Part shown: piece by piece, positions 40,879 to 51,601 of the stretch | Layout: each line of letters starts with the position of its first letter | How positions within the stretch are numbered: position 1 is the first letter of the stretch | Assembly (NCBI GenBank): GCA_900618795.1 | Contig: UYJD01000005.1 | Coordinates: 1,498,092-1,562,091 of the forward strand | Reading direction: 5' to 3' | From: Cyanodermella asteris | Lineage: Eukaryota; Ascomycota; Lecanoromycetes; Ostropales; Stictidaceae | DNA: 64,000 bases | Program-made: the position numbers and the translations under genes | The notes under the pieces: generated by a model | Databases searched by the model: none | The model's input: only the letters and a program-made list of their open reading frames with translations | What the model was told of the DNA's origin: nothing

Positions 40879-41800
40879 GAGGCGTCTTATATGCTACAAA
40901 TGAGACGAAGGAAACGGGAATTGCAGGTGATCCTTATGCCCAGTCCGGACTCGGTTGTATCGGTACGGCGTTTGCCATTCGGTCGGTAGTATCATCACTA
41001 TTCGCTTGCGACGCCATCTCGAGCGCGTTGTAAGTCGTCAATGACAATATGGTTGATGGGGACGGTGACATAAGGTATTGCTCTCGGAGGCTGTGGTACG
41101 TGCGCTTAGCGTGTGGCGGTCTAGTTCGTCCTCACACTGTGCGCTGCCGAGGCTTGCGCGGAATACACGACTGACGGAGTTCCCTCAGACTCCAAGCTGC
41201 TCAGGCAACGGTTCAGCGACATTCGCTATAGAACCCTGGTGGCACAGTCTCAAGCACGACCTATTACCGCCGGTCCTCCCGGAAGGCCTGAGCTTGTGTC
41301 AACAATCTTACGGAAGTCCTCTCTTAATGACTTCACCGTCTGTGATCCTTACCCGATTGCAAAACGAATGGCCTGTTGACAGAAGTTCTTGCGGGGATAC
41401 TCGATCAGCCACACTCTTGAATGGCATCGTTGACACCGCCAACCATACTTTGCAGGCCAGACAAGCATTTGCTTGGGTGATTTTACCGTAAGCTTTGAGC
41501 GCATGGACTCTGATCAGTCCCCCGTGAATATCCAAGTCGATATGTCTGTCACCATCTATATCAATGCACGACGTAATATGCATAGTGTAGATTTCAGTTG
41601 CCACAAAGGTAGACAACCCTCTGACACGTTTCTCGAATACTAATTCCATGCGCCAGCATCCTCCAAGCCTCGCACGCTCTGCGATGTACCTGATGCAACC
41701 ATAGCGATGCGGCGAGCTTACACTCCCTGTCTCACTCCAGCCTCTTACACTCCATTGCCTTTGACAGCGAGGGAGGACATGACACTGGGCGACCTCCAGA
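40879..41800. other. Intergenic, no gene seen
   Basis: Promoter of the aldo-keto reductase and 3' flank of the small secreted protein gene. Open frames around 41078-41649 on both strands overlap and show no motif. Confidence 0.5.
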
Positions 41801-42514
41801 TCAGAACTTGATCTGAGCCAAGATCCAGTTTGTGGTGGTCACACAGTCGACCTTGTCCACCTCGTATGTCTGGCCGTTATAGTGAGAGGTAGCTGTTCGA
41901 TTTGATTAGCAAAGCCTTGGATGACCTCATGCGTCCAGGATCTCAATCTCACCGGTATTTTTTGCAGATGTCGGGCTCGTAATCGCTGAGCCCTTACTGA
42001 TGATGCCTCTGTACCAGCACTGATTCTCGGCACGCGTCTCAAGGTCACGCTCAACCAGCTCTTCAGCCTCGGCCTCGGCTTCCCGTTTGCTCGGGCTCGA
42101 CACGGCTTCGTTGTAAAATGAGAACTTGCTGCCTTTGCCAGACGGGTTCGTTTTGACCCAGCCGGAGTCAAGCTGCAGACCGACCTCGCGGTACTTGAAT
42201 GTCAGGTCGGATTGCACGGTGCCAAAGAGCACATCGTAGTGCGAGCCACCGATGACGTCCTGCAGGGAGTTGAGCTCCTTGTGAAAGCCAATGTTTTTGT
42301 CGTCAGGGTCACGGTAATCGATCTTCTCCGCATCAAGGCGTTCCCAGACGTGCACGTCCTTGGCCTTGAGCTTTGGGCTGTTCGGTACTTGGCCGCAGGT
42401 GGTCTTGGTTCCCACGGGTGGGTTGGCGCGAGCGAGTAGGGCGTTCTCGACGGGGGCGGCAAGGCCGCTACTCGCAAGGCCAGCGAGAGCTACAAAGAGT
42501 ACGTGGAGTTGCAT
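41801..42514 (-). CDS. Small secreted protein with Kex2/Ste13-like KR-EAEAEA site
   Basis: Two exons, 42514-41953 and 41892-41801, with a 60-bp intron (gtgaga..acag, branch GCTAATC, phase 1); 217 residues. Without the splice the frame would stop 12 codons into the intron and lose a C-terminal Cys. A clear signal peptide (residues 1-20, LHVLFVALAGLASSGLAA) is followed by a short pro-like piece ending LLAR. The body has three Cys (40, 166, 204). Residues 143-151 read KREAEAEAE, identical in type to the Kex2 (after KR) plus Ste13 (EA removal) processing site of yeast alpha-factor. No repeated peptide is present. No known domain recognised; effector, toxin-like or pheromone-like roles are all speculative. 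A TATA box lies at about 42689. Confidence 0.8.
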
Positions 42515-43617
42515 GGTCGCAAGAAGTGAGGGTGGTTATAACAAGTATTGAAATGCAATGTACGATCAAGCCCTGCTCGATATGTGTAAAGTTGAAGCGA
42601 TAAAAAGATAGCAACCAGAAGGTAACGACAGGATGGAATACAAGGAATGATGGAGGAAAATGAAGACAATACACGACATTGAATGAAGGTTATATAGCCA
42701 AGCTCTGTGCCCATGTTACGACGACTACTTGCCTTTTCGAGTCTAGAATCCCCCCTGGCGGAGCTATGCGAAATGCAGGTATCATGAGGGCCTCGACTGA
42801 GGTAAGCCGCCACAGTAGGCTGACGTGTTTGAGCAGGGGCAGGGAATATCTTACATTCGCTGGACGAGCCTGTTGGAGACTGACCGAATGGGTGAAGTAA
42901 GCCGAGCGACCGCAAGAGGTTGACAAAGCCATCGCCGCAAGGCTGGCGAAGATGTATAGATTCGTAAGATCCGAGGTGCCCGATGGGCTAGAGCAGCAAG
43001 GGAACAGCCATGTAGACTGCTTACTCGGCGTTGCTTCGCCAGACTCTCTGACATCTCGCACCGGCTTCCTCGAATAGAGTCTTACAAGAGTCAAGATTGC
43101 ACACTTCGGGGCACGAGCTTGCGTCCCTCAAGTCACCATTGATCAGATGTGCATGTAGTCGAAAGCTACTGCCAAGTAGAGCGTTGTACGGAGTAGCTGT
43201 GTGTAGGGCTGGTGCTTGGTCAAATAAAAGTCTGTGGCCTCGGTCGAATATAAGGCTGAGGAACTCTGTCATGTCAGCCTTGTCACGTGACGTCATTCCG
43301 GATAGCATGGCTGGATCCGAGCAAAGGCAATGCTTGTTCCTTGTTGCTCATCTCACCGATTCCAGACGTGCTTACGGCCTGCAGATGTTAAATGATGACC
43401 CGTGTTTCAGTAGGTGTCACACATGCCACAACGGCACCACCTCGACTCCTGTCGGAGAAGTAATTAGCTGGTCGTTTGCGCTCTGGCAGGAATCATCTGT
43501 GTGTTGCCTGGCATGTTTGTCTTGCTCGCTTTTGCAATATTGACCTTCACTTGCACTACTTGACGGTTCCCGTGTTATTTGTTCCCCGTTTCGCTGCACC
43601 AACCCGCGTCAAACACA
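42515..43617. other. Divergent intergenic region, no gene seen
   Basis: 1.1 kb between the secreted-protein gene (minus) and the 439-residue protein gene (plus). Contains the TATA element near 42692. Frames on both strands are short and unsupported. Confidence 0.5.
42689..42696 (-). promoter_or_regulatory. TATA box of the small secreted protein gene
   Basis: CTATATAA on the minus strand, about 175 bases upstream of the ATG at 42514; strong TATA boxes are typical of regulated, secreted-protein genes. Confidence 0.45.
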
Positions 43618-45051
43618 ATGACTTTCGAGATCCAAAGCCACATTGAGAGCCAGCCGAGGGGCTTGTCCGAAAACGAGCTCTACTCAATCAAGAAGATTTC
43701 CGGCTGGGTGAACGAAAAGGGTTACTTTAGCCAGCAGCGAGTTGCCAAAGAGATTGATCGTCGCCTGCGAGAGGAACAAACATGGCCTGGGAAAGGCAGA
43801 TTCGCTCAAGCGACATTTGATCGGATATCCAACAAAGCCGGCCGAGGTCAATTCGAGAATTCTGAATCCAAGTCCCCTCATGCATGGGGCTAACCCTGTG
43901 CTGCAGGCATCTTTACTGATAAATTCATCGCTGAGTTCAACACAGTATTCAATACGAAACTTCCAGGTATACGACAAGCTCTGAGCGTAGTCAAAGAACT
44001 CCTCACTTTTCTCGCTCACTTTCCATTCGAACCCTGCGACGATGCGGCCAACACTCTTGACTACTCAGGCTTCCTTCGCGCTCTGAGCAGCCACGCTGAG
44101 ATCAACCCGTTGTTCAACATTGACTCCCCGCAACTCAAACACACAACCCATGACGGTCACGACGGCTACAAAGTGCACACCGATCCGCCGAAAACTTCTT
44201 CCGACCTCCGACGTCTGCTATTCCGAGGTCTCGCATCCCCGCTGCCGCACAGCGAAGAGATCACCAGCCGCACTTGCCTTCCCGTGCTTCACTTCATCTG
44301 GCACGAGCACGAGCAAGGTCCTGGCGGACACCTGGTCAACATTGAGCATCGTCATTTTGAACTGGAGGACGAGCGTACGATCGAGCTACAAGACATACTA
44401 GCAATGAGTAAGACGCGGCTGATTGATACGAAGTCGATGGCGCCGTTCTCGCGTGGCGATTTCAGGGGAGCGATGGACAAGTTGCCCACGTTCGAGCATG
44501 ATTTACGACAAATAGGAATAAAGCGCGATATGCTTGCATCCATTGTCAGTCTTTTGAGCATGATCGACCCCCAAGAACCTGGTCTCCAGATAGTCCCTGG
44601 CAGTGGGTCGTTCGATACACAGTATAGCCACTGGGAGAGGTCCGTTACAAAGTCCAACGATTATGTCGAGTACGAGCAATTTGACAGACTGCTCAAGACA
44701 CATTTGGTAAGTTGTCCTCCTGCTTGAACCGATGCTGCACATTCTGACATTGTGCTGCAGCCGCACTTCTATGTTCAGCTCTCCAAGCTCATAGGCTTGC
44801 TAATGGTGGAACGATCTGCAGATGGCGGCTATGCCGGCGAGACGGATCCCGAGAGAATCGAGCTACCTCCTTCAGACATTATGCAGTACAGACTGCGGAT
44901 GTTCACGGCATCAGATCGATTCGAAAGCCGGGAGCTCGAGGACGATTTTGTGCTTGATGCTACCAACGTCGTCAAACCCCTGCATGGTGGGTGCGTAAAG
45001 TGCTGGGAGCTTGGATTGGTCGATGATGAGAATGAATATAGCACTGGCTGA
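43618..45051 (+). CDS. Unrecognised protein, 439 residues
   Basis: Three exons: 43618-43846, 43907-44706, 44761-45051. Intron 1 (60 bp) has an unusual donor gtcaat but a good CTAAC branch and gcag acceptor; intron 2 (54 bp) is gtaagt..ctgcag with CTGAC. The N-terminus is charged and helical (RRLREEQTWPGKGRFAQATF). A segment with KFIAEFNTVFNTKLPGIRQAL and LDYSGFLRALSSHAEINPLF looks like helical hairpin or degenerate EF-hand/TLDc-type sequence, but I cannot assign it. The middle is His- and acid-rich. No signal peptide or membrane helix is seen, so it is probably cytosolic or nuclear. Coding quality is supported by the frame continuity across two splice junctions. Convergent with the DHA1 transporter gene. 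Confidence 0.7.
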
Positions 45052-45441
45052 AATGTATGCTGCCAAAAGCGTCGCACGATATAGTCCGCTGGCTGGCCGA
45101 AATCCTGGACAGTCTGACGGAAACGGCATCTACAGCCATAAAGGTCAGCGCAACAGCAGCGCACCGAAACTGGCATGACTGTGGGCTGGTTGCTTACTTT
45201 GCTTGAAACAAATGGAATGTCAGCCAGCATAGCTTGAGCACTACTTTCTTGGCGCCGTTACTTAAGACAGCATTAAAATAGAGCAGCATTCCTGTCGCTG
45301 CTTCACCCCAAGCTTTTGATACGCTGTTCCAGAGCGCCCAGGATAGAACATTACACCCAGGGAGCGAATCACTGTAATCCTGGGAAAACCTATTGCTTTT
45401 TGGTGAGACTGTATCCCAAGTCATGAAATGGCCGTTATCAG
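45052..45441. other. Convergent intergenic spacer
   Basis: About 390 bases between two gene 3' ends. No feature recognised. Confidence 0.5.
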
Positions 45442-47045
45442 CTAGCCAGCCCTTGTCCTCTGCCTTTTTTCCGCCATCTTTTGTTGAAGGTCGCTGCGCC
45501 AAGAGCAACCCTTCCGCATCAGGACAAAACAGATAGGGCTAAACCTTGTAGCAACCAAAGAGGCAACTGTGAACGTCCACCCGAGGCCAATTCGCTGGAT
45601 CATCGGGATCACTGCTGCAGTCGCCCCAGCACCAAACAAACAACGGACGATATTGTTGGCGGACGTCGCGGTGACTGGTGACTCAGGATACATGTCAATG
45701 ATCAGGACCGCTGTTACTTGATAGATTGCCACAATCGCCCAACCGATACTGAAGGTCAAAATCACGGGTCCTGCGAGACTGATTGGGTCGATGTTCATTG
45801 TCCAGCCATAGATAAGAAGCATACAAGAGCAAAAGTACACGAAGGGAACAGCGACCTCAAGTCTTGCTTGTTCAATAGGGAACTGCGCTAGATCAAGCTG
45901 CTTCGACTTGACCAAGGGAAAACCAAGCCGCGTTGCGTGCCGACGGTAGTTCCAGTCCGTCAGTTTGCCCGTAGACAAAGATGAAAGAACACTCCCAACG
46001 CCGTAAGGTAGGTATATCAGAGCGATTTTCAAGTTGTCGAAACCATAAACCCGCTGGAAGATATAGGGAATGCTGGTAAGGACAAGATAGTGTATTCCGA
46101 TCATCAAGCCATTAAACAGCATAAGTAGACCTGGACCTTTGGTGAACACGATGACCAGAGATTCCAGAGGGTTTGGGAATTTGAATCTGAAATTTGCGAG
46201 TAACTCGGACTGTATGGTTGCATCGCCAACGATCCCTTTCTGACGCCAAACGCGTCGTTGGTAAGAGCTGGTGATGGATCGACACAGCAGATGAGGCGGC
46301 TCGTATAATCCGTTGCCTACTACTGACTGTGCTGTTTCCGGAAGAAATCCAAGGACGAGGAAGAACAATGGAGCAGTGAAAATCACTAAGAACCAAAAGG
46401 TCGACCTCCACCCTAGGTATTGGGTGAGCAGTCCGCCTATTACTGGAGAGAGTGTCGGCCCAAGAATGTTAGAGACGGATCCGTAGACTAGGTATGAGCC
46501 TCTTTCCGCAGATGTAGCTAGATCTGCGATAACGCCACTAAGAAGCGGGACTGTACCACTCGAGCCGGCACTTTGAACGGCCCGCAAGACGAGAAGGGCT
46601 GCATAGTTGCTCTGCAGCGCAAGACCGATGTTTGCCGCAAGGAAGAGTATGAACGAGATGAGATAAGCTGGTCTCCTTCCCGCTGTGTCTGAGAAGCCGG
46701 CGATGAAAGATGGTGAAATCGCTTGGAAGACCTGACTCAAATGTTAGCTGAGTGGCGAAAAAGTCCTGAAGCGATCGCTTTGCGCACAAGGTATGTAGTT
46801 ACTGTTAGATTGATGTCTGTGCCACTCACTTGCAGCGCAACCGCTAGGGTGTTCACTGCAGGTAGGAATATATTAGATGATAAAGGCGATAAGAACGCGA
46901 TGAATGCGGTCAGGAGGATAATGGAGCGCTTTTGTGCTCTACTATAACACGAATGATCCGGTCCAGCCAGTTGTAGATTGAGAGTCGGTTGGCCACATTG
47001 CGATGCTCTCTCGCTGGAGTCATGGTTTAGGCGCTCTAATGTCAT
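45442..47045 (-). CDS. Major facilitator transporter, DHA1 (12-helix) type
   Basis: Two exons, 47045-46788 and 46731-45442, separated by a 56-bp intron (gtgcgc..gtcag, branch GCTAAC); 515 residues. The junction gives LTVTTYLVFQAISPSF, the normal helix 2 of Qdr/Aqr1-like drug:H+ antiporters. Motif A appears as GFSDTAGRRPAYL, the helix 4 Arg motif as LLVLRAVQSAGSSG, motif C as GSVSNILGPTLSPVIGGLL, and the post-helix 6 FLPETAQSVVGNG is typical. The donor gtgcgc is weaker than usual. The last ~40 residues (after the helix ending VATRFSPICFVLM) are basic and slightly unlike family ends, so the 3' end could be modelled differently. Plasma-membrane efflux of drugs or organic acids is inferred. Confidence 0.87.
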
Positions 47046-47565
47046 TTTCGCAGGCAGCAGAATGTCTCAGTCTTAGGAGTGGGACTCTATTAGATGATTC
47101 GGAGATCAGAATTGGAAACGTAGAAGTTGAGGTTATAAGAGAGCGCGGAAGAGGTGCGGATTGTTGCGTGACAAAACCATGAAGCACTGGATGTGAGCAG
47201 ATTTAAGCGAGTCTCAACAGACCTAGCTAGCGGGACTGCCGAGACATTAGCTGGAACGGAAGTGAAGCACCCGGCCCGAGTCTTCTATTGTCCGCTGGCC
47301 GATGCAGCAGGCCCCCGCTGCACCACTAATTACTATGTGAGCAAAGTTCGGTTCTATCATCTTGCAGATTCAGGTCAGCGATCAACATCATGCCATCTAC
47401 TCCGATTCGATCAAACTTTGTTGGTCCTCGCTTGTTTCATGCATTCGAGGTTTGCGCCAATGTGTGAGACATGCCTATCTTTATGATCTCGCCAGGCTCA
47501 AGCGTACGTCCTCGAGCCTCTGACTCCGACTTCACTGTTGCGCACAGTTCTTTAAGCTCAGTCTT
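47046..47565. other. Intergenic, ends at the assembly gap
   Basis: Promoter side of the DHA1 transporter. No gene recognised before the run of N. Confidence 0.5.
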
Positions 47566-48354
47566 NNNNNNNNNNNNNNNNNNNNNNNNNNNNNNNNNNN
47601 NNNNNNNNNNNNNNNNNNNNNNNNNNNNNNNNNNNNNNNNNNNNNNNNNNNNNNNNNNNNNNNNNNNNNNNNNNNNNNNNNNNNNNNNNNNNNNNNNNNN
47701 NNNNNNNNNNNNNNNNNNNNNNNNNNNNNNNNNNNNNNNNNNNNNNNNNNNNNNNNNNNNNNNNNNNNNNNNNNNNNNNNNNNNNNNNNNNNNNNNNNNN
47801 NNNNNNNNNNNNNNNNNNNNNNNNNNNNNNNNNNNNNNNNNNNNNNNNNNNNNNNNNNNNNNNNNNNNNNNNNNNNNNNNNNNNNNNNNNNNNNNNNNNN
47901 NNNNNNNNNNNNNNNNNNNNNNNNNNNNNNNNNNNNNNNNNNNNNNNNNNNNNNNNNNNNNNNNNNNNNNNNNNNNNNNNNNNNNNNNNNNNNNNNNNNN
48001 NNNNNNNNNNNNNNNNNNNNNNNNNNNNNNNNNNNNNNNNNNNNNNNNNNNNNNNNNNNNNNNNNNNNNNNNNNNNNNNNNNNNNNNNNNNNNNNNNNNN
48101 NNNNNNNNNNNNNNNNNNNNNNNNNNNNNNNNNNNNNNNNNNNNNNNNNNNNNNNNNNNNNNNNNNNNNNNNNNNNNNNNNNNNNNNNNNNNNNNNNNNN
48201 NNNNNNNNNNNNNNNNNNNNNNNNNNNNNNNNNNNNNNNNNNNNNNNNNNNNNNNNNNNNNNNNNNNNNNNNNNNNNNNNNNNNNNNNNNNNNNNNNNNN
48301 NNNNNNNNNNNNNNNNNNNNNNNNNNNNNNNNNNNNNNNNNNNNNNNNNNNNNN
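47566..48354. other. Assembly gap (789 N)
   Basis: Unresolved bases. The right flank is AT-rich and repeat-like, so the gap is probably a collapsed or hard-to-assemble repeat. The true length may differ. Confidence 1.
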
Positions 48355-48535
48355 AGTATACTTATATTAGCGCTAATCTCGGTTAAAGAAACGCGATACT
48401 TTTTTACGCCTATAATCTCTAAACGTATATAAGGCTCTAGACCGCGTCCCGGCGCCATATTTAGCTTATAATTACGTGTTAAAGTAGACGTGTTCGCGAA
48501 GAAATGATTATGTTAATTACTTATATAAGCCGCGG
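48355..48535. repeat. AT-rich RIP-like tract at the gap edge
   Basis: TA dinucleotides are very frequent, CA occurs once (near 48458) and TG only a few times, while CG is retained. That pattern is what CpA-to-TpA repeat-induced point mutation leaves. No reading frame survives. It is probably the edge of an old repeated element whose bulk lies in the gap; family not determinable. Confidence 0.65.
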
Positions 48536-49840
48536 ATGGGGACTTTCCGGCTAGTATGTAGCTGAGGCTGAAGAAAGTCGGTATTTCTGGCCTATTTCGC
48601 GCATGCGACCACCTACCGACGCCCCTGCGATCCTGTTTGGTGGCCTCGACTACGGTTCCCCACCAGTGGGTTATCTGCGAAGCATACTACTGTACTTACT
48701 GTCTACGTACATTGGGGTAGTTATCATGGCCGTAACTGGCGTTGCTGAAGATAAACAACTCACGTATTACACCCAAGTAGCAGTATCAATTCTGCGTGAC
48801 ACAATCGGAACGAGATTCAGTAGCAACGGACACCGCAAACAAAGACGAGAGTACTAGCGGTCTGGGCGTTCTTGCACGAGGATCTTCATGTCACGCGAAG
48901 CAAAGAGCTCCTTCGTTCACCTCAGACTTTAGTTGCCATTATTGTTTCAATAGTCTACCATTTTGAGCATAAACAAGACCGTCAAACCCGACTCTCCAAC
49001 ACTGATCGCAAACCCCAAAGCAAAAGACGTGAGTTGCCTGGCTGCGACTTCTGCCCACCGAGCCACGGATCACTCAGGGCGCGGGTGTTCTCCCAGAGCA
49101 ACCAACGTAATGGAGGTGCGATCCGAGTCCGTTGCCGTTCTCAGGAGCAAAGACGACTCCGTAGATTGCATCGCGAAGATCCATTGATGTGGAACACAGA
49201 GTATCCATCTTTGACCGAGGCACCGAGCTCACGCCGTTGCTTGTCCCGCGGACGGGGTCCGGCCGTGAAAGCCTCGCTTTAAAGTCAGTCCCAGCCAAAA
49301 CGCTTTTGCCTTCCAAACCTGCCAATATGTCGAAATCATGCCCTGGCCTCGCCGATCCAATCGGCTTCGTTTCACCACGTCGTGCCGGACCGCGTGGCGC
49401 GAAAGCGTGGCGCACCTTCATTCAAGTCGAACCAAGCAGGCCCAAGGGCTGCTGCATAGCCATGGCAAGGCGAGAACCAGACAGAGACATCCTCACGCTG
49501 ATCCAGACTCTCGTCTGGTAGCTTCGATGATCCTTTATCACTGTTCGACAACGGAGGCGGCGCCACATATGATTGTGCTCATCTTTCGCCGCCGGGAAAA
49601 GAACGGCCCCGGCGACGACTCCACATGATATGGTTGTGCTCATCGCCCGCCGACCCGAAAATGTTCTGGGGGGTCGGCGAGCGCTGATCAACCTGCTGGC
49701 AGATTCTGCGCCAGGGTTGTTCCAACTCTTCTCAGCGGAAGTATCTCAAGAGGAACCGCTGGGTCTGAAGGTCTTTGTTAGTCGAAGTAGAGCTGTAGAA
49801 ATGTTTTGAAGCCATACCTGCATCACAGCCTCTGTTAGAG
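48536..49840. other. Decayed / unassigned segment with possible gene remnant
   Basis: Normal GC content returns. On the plus strand two open stretches (48963-49187 and 49189-49521) lie end to end in different frames. The second contains ESLALKSVPAKTLLPSKPAN and SPRRAGPRGAKAWRTFIQV, which read like real protein rather than noise, perhaps an old kinase-like or other host gene. I cannot assign it. A 58-bp duplicated unit with hairpins follows at 49564. Confidence 0.3.
49564..49680. repeat. 58-bp tandem duplication, each copy with a hairpin
   Basis: Copy 1 starts at 49564 and copy 2 at 49622, sharing CACATRTG and TTGTGCTCATC. Copy 1 carries a 7-bp stem (49590-49596 with 49608-49614); copy 2 carries a 9-bp stem (49648-49656 with 49671-49679). 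The stem sequences differ (GCCGGG versus GCCGACCC) but each pairs perfectly with its own partner. Confidence 0.7.
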
Positions 49841-50407
49841 CAGGTCTTTGCTCGGGCAAAGCAAGGCGACCATGGTGTCGACCGTGAGTGTCGAGTCAGG
49901 CGTCACGCGATTCTTCTTGGTGGTTGAGGCACCGTTCTTCTTGTGCGGAACTGGTTTGCTGGAGAGTAGACGCCATAAGGGTTGGCTAGAGCAACATTGC
50001 TCCTGTGTCCAGCTGGGCTCCCTCACTTGAGCCAGGCGAAGCAAGGCGGCGGCGGTGTCGAAGCTGAGTTCTTGAGCCAGACCGTCCTTCTTGTGCGGGA
50101 CTCGTTTGCCAAAGAGCCGTTCTTCTTGTGCGGGGCAGTTGTGCTCAAGACCAAGGGCTCTGGATGTTGCCCCCGATCCTAGCTGGGAACCCTCACTTTG
50201 CCCAAGCGAAGTATCTCTTGTGTGGGGCCGACTGGTCGAAAAAAGACCGCGAGCATCGTTGTATTTTGACGATGAATGGTAGGCGAGACGTGGCCAGTGA
50301 GCTCTCTGGTTGACGCACCGTTCTTCTTGTGCGGGAGTGTTGTCGAAGAGAGACTATGAACATGTCCAGCGAAGCCCTCGCTCCCCATCGCAGCTGGTTG
50401 GCCTCAC
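49841..50407 (-). repeat. Three degenerate tandem units of about 170-210 bp
   Basis: Read on the minus strand each unit begins AGTGAGG(G), then a CCAGCT block, then a CCGCACAAGAAGAACGG block, and ends (best in the left two) with a CGCCTTGCTT block. Unit starts are at 50407, 50196 and 50027, giving lengths 211, 169 and about 185. In one frame the shared block encodes PHKKNGAST in two units. Spacer sequence between blocks is strongly diverged. No known element recognised. Confidence 0.7.
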
Positions 50408-51601
50408 TCGAGAGCGAACGGCGAGGCGTGAAGAAGAGAAGAGTGAAGCTTGAGTGAGGGGCCTCCGCTGTTGGAGCTCAGGCAGCCCGTCGCAGCGGAC
50501 TTTCCGGTTAGTGAGGCCGCAAGTGGCGCCCAAAGCAAAGGCACACGCCTCCAGTCTTACCATGAACACGCATACATTGAATTCTGCGACACAAATATCA
50601 GCCTTTGTAAAAAGTCGTCCGTCTCACTGTGCTCACCTTCGGCCATGTGCGACAGACGCGAGAGAAACTGGTTGAGCTTCTGCTGGCGCTCTGCAAGTTC
50701 GCCTCGACCGCTGTAGTCCACTCGAAAGCAATTCATGATGCTGTCTATGATCAAGAGACGGTACTCGTTGGTCGAAAACGGTTTACACAGTGAGTTCAGG
50801 AGCTCAAGCTGGTGCTCGCTGTTCAAACATCGCGCATACAAGATGTTCTCTTGCGTCTGCTCCGGATCCATGCCGAACCTTTCTGCAATTTTTGCAATTC
50901 TGTAGCTGTCAGATCACCTCTATATCGCTTCTCGATGCTTTGCCGGCAATGCTCACCTTTCAGGGCGGAAAGTGCCTTCGGTGTCGAGGTAAGCAACCTT
51001 GCCCTCAGCTCCGCCCATGTCTCGAGGCATCTGGCAAATGACAGACATGGTATGTGACATCTGCGTCTTCCCGCATCTGAACTCTCCAAAGACCTCGCTG
51101 ATACTCATGCTCTGGAAGCCACCTCCAAGGATGGCATCGAGCTGCTTGCTTCCAGTCGAGATACGGACGACGCGTCTCCTCTGATGACCGAGCTCCATGG
51201 CTGTCACGAACCCAGTTGCAGACGGCTATACACCATGAGCTTGGATCAGTAACCCCTTCAGGCCCAGCTGGCATACCTGCAATTTGGCTACCGCTTCTTT
51301 CACCTTTTCCACTTTCACCTCGCTGAAGCCTTTGATCTTAAGGAGGGTCCTCCTTGTCGCTGCGTGCACAGCTGCGACAGTATAGTAGCCGTTGGCTTTC
51401 AGCTTCGTGATATCTGCTGCCCCGATACCTGGATGCGTTAGTCTTTTGGGGCACGGTCGCTTGGCTGCTGGTCTTCACCGTGAGCTTGAATCCCATCAAT
51501 ATCGACGATGAATTCCTGTAACGTGTGAGAGACAGCATCCCAAGTACAAACGCCTCACGGACCTCTTCTTCAAGATCTTCACCAGCTGTAGATGCTGCCA
51601 T
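50354..51601 (-). pseudogene. dmc1: Meiotic recombinase dmc1, C-terminally truncated
   Basis: Exons 51601-51563, 51515-51479, 51428-51277, 51225-50957, 50899-50637 and 50583-50561 encode 261 residues of Dmc1 with no stop or frameshift. They cover the N-terminal HhH part ([48 protein letters not shown]), the core start [13 protein letters not shown], Walker [21 protein letters not shown], Walker [12 protein letters not shown], and FNVCVFM. Intron donors and acceptors all work, though the first donor is gtccgt. After the next donor (50560) the expected TNQVQ, loop 2, HAST and GGINDP sequence, about 75-80 residues, is absent. Read-through gives 68 unrelated residues to a stop at 50354. The degenerate repeats begin in this tail. 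Dmc1 performs strand exchange between homologues in meiosis; without loop 2 it should not. Confidence 0.85.

Noticed and set aside
33028-47045. A secondary-metabolite gene cluster (two transporters, methyltransferase, reductase)
   Set aside because: No backbone synthase or pathway regulator is present, the genes are interleaved with housekeeping RCE1 and 5S rRNA, and the methyltransferase is broken.
50197-50407. Dmc1 C-terminal exon hidden in the first repeat unit (ANQLRWGARASL resembling TNQVQ..GASALF)
   Set aside because: The likeness covers only a few residues, the following sequence does not match Dmc1, and the same block recurs in the other repeat units with different residues.
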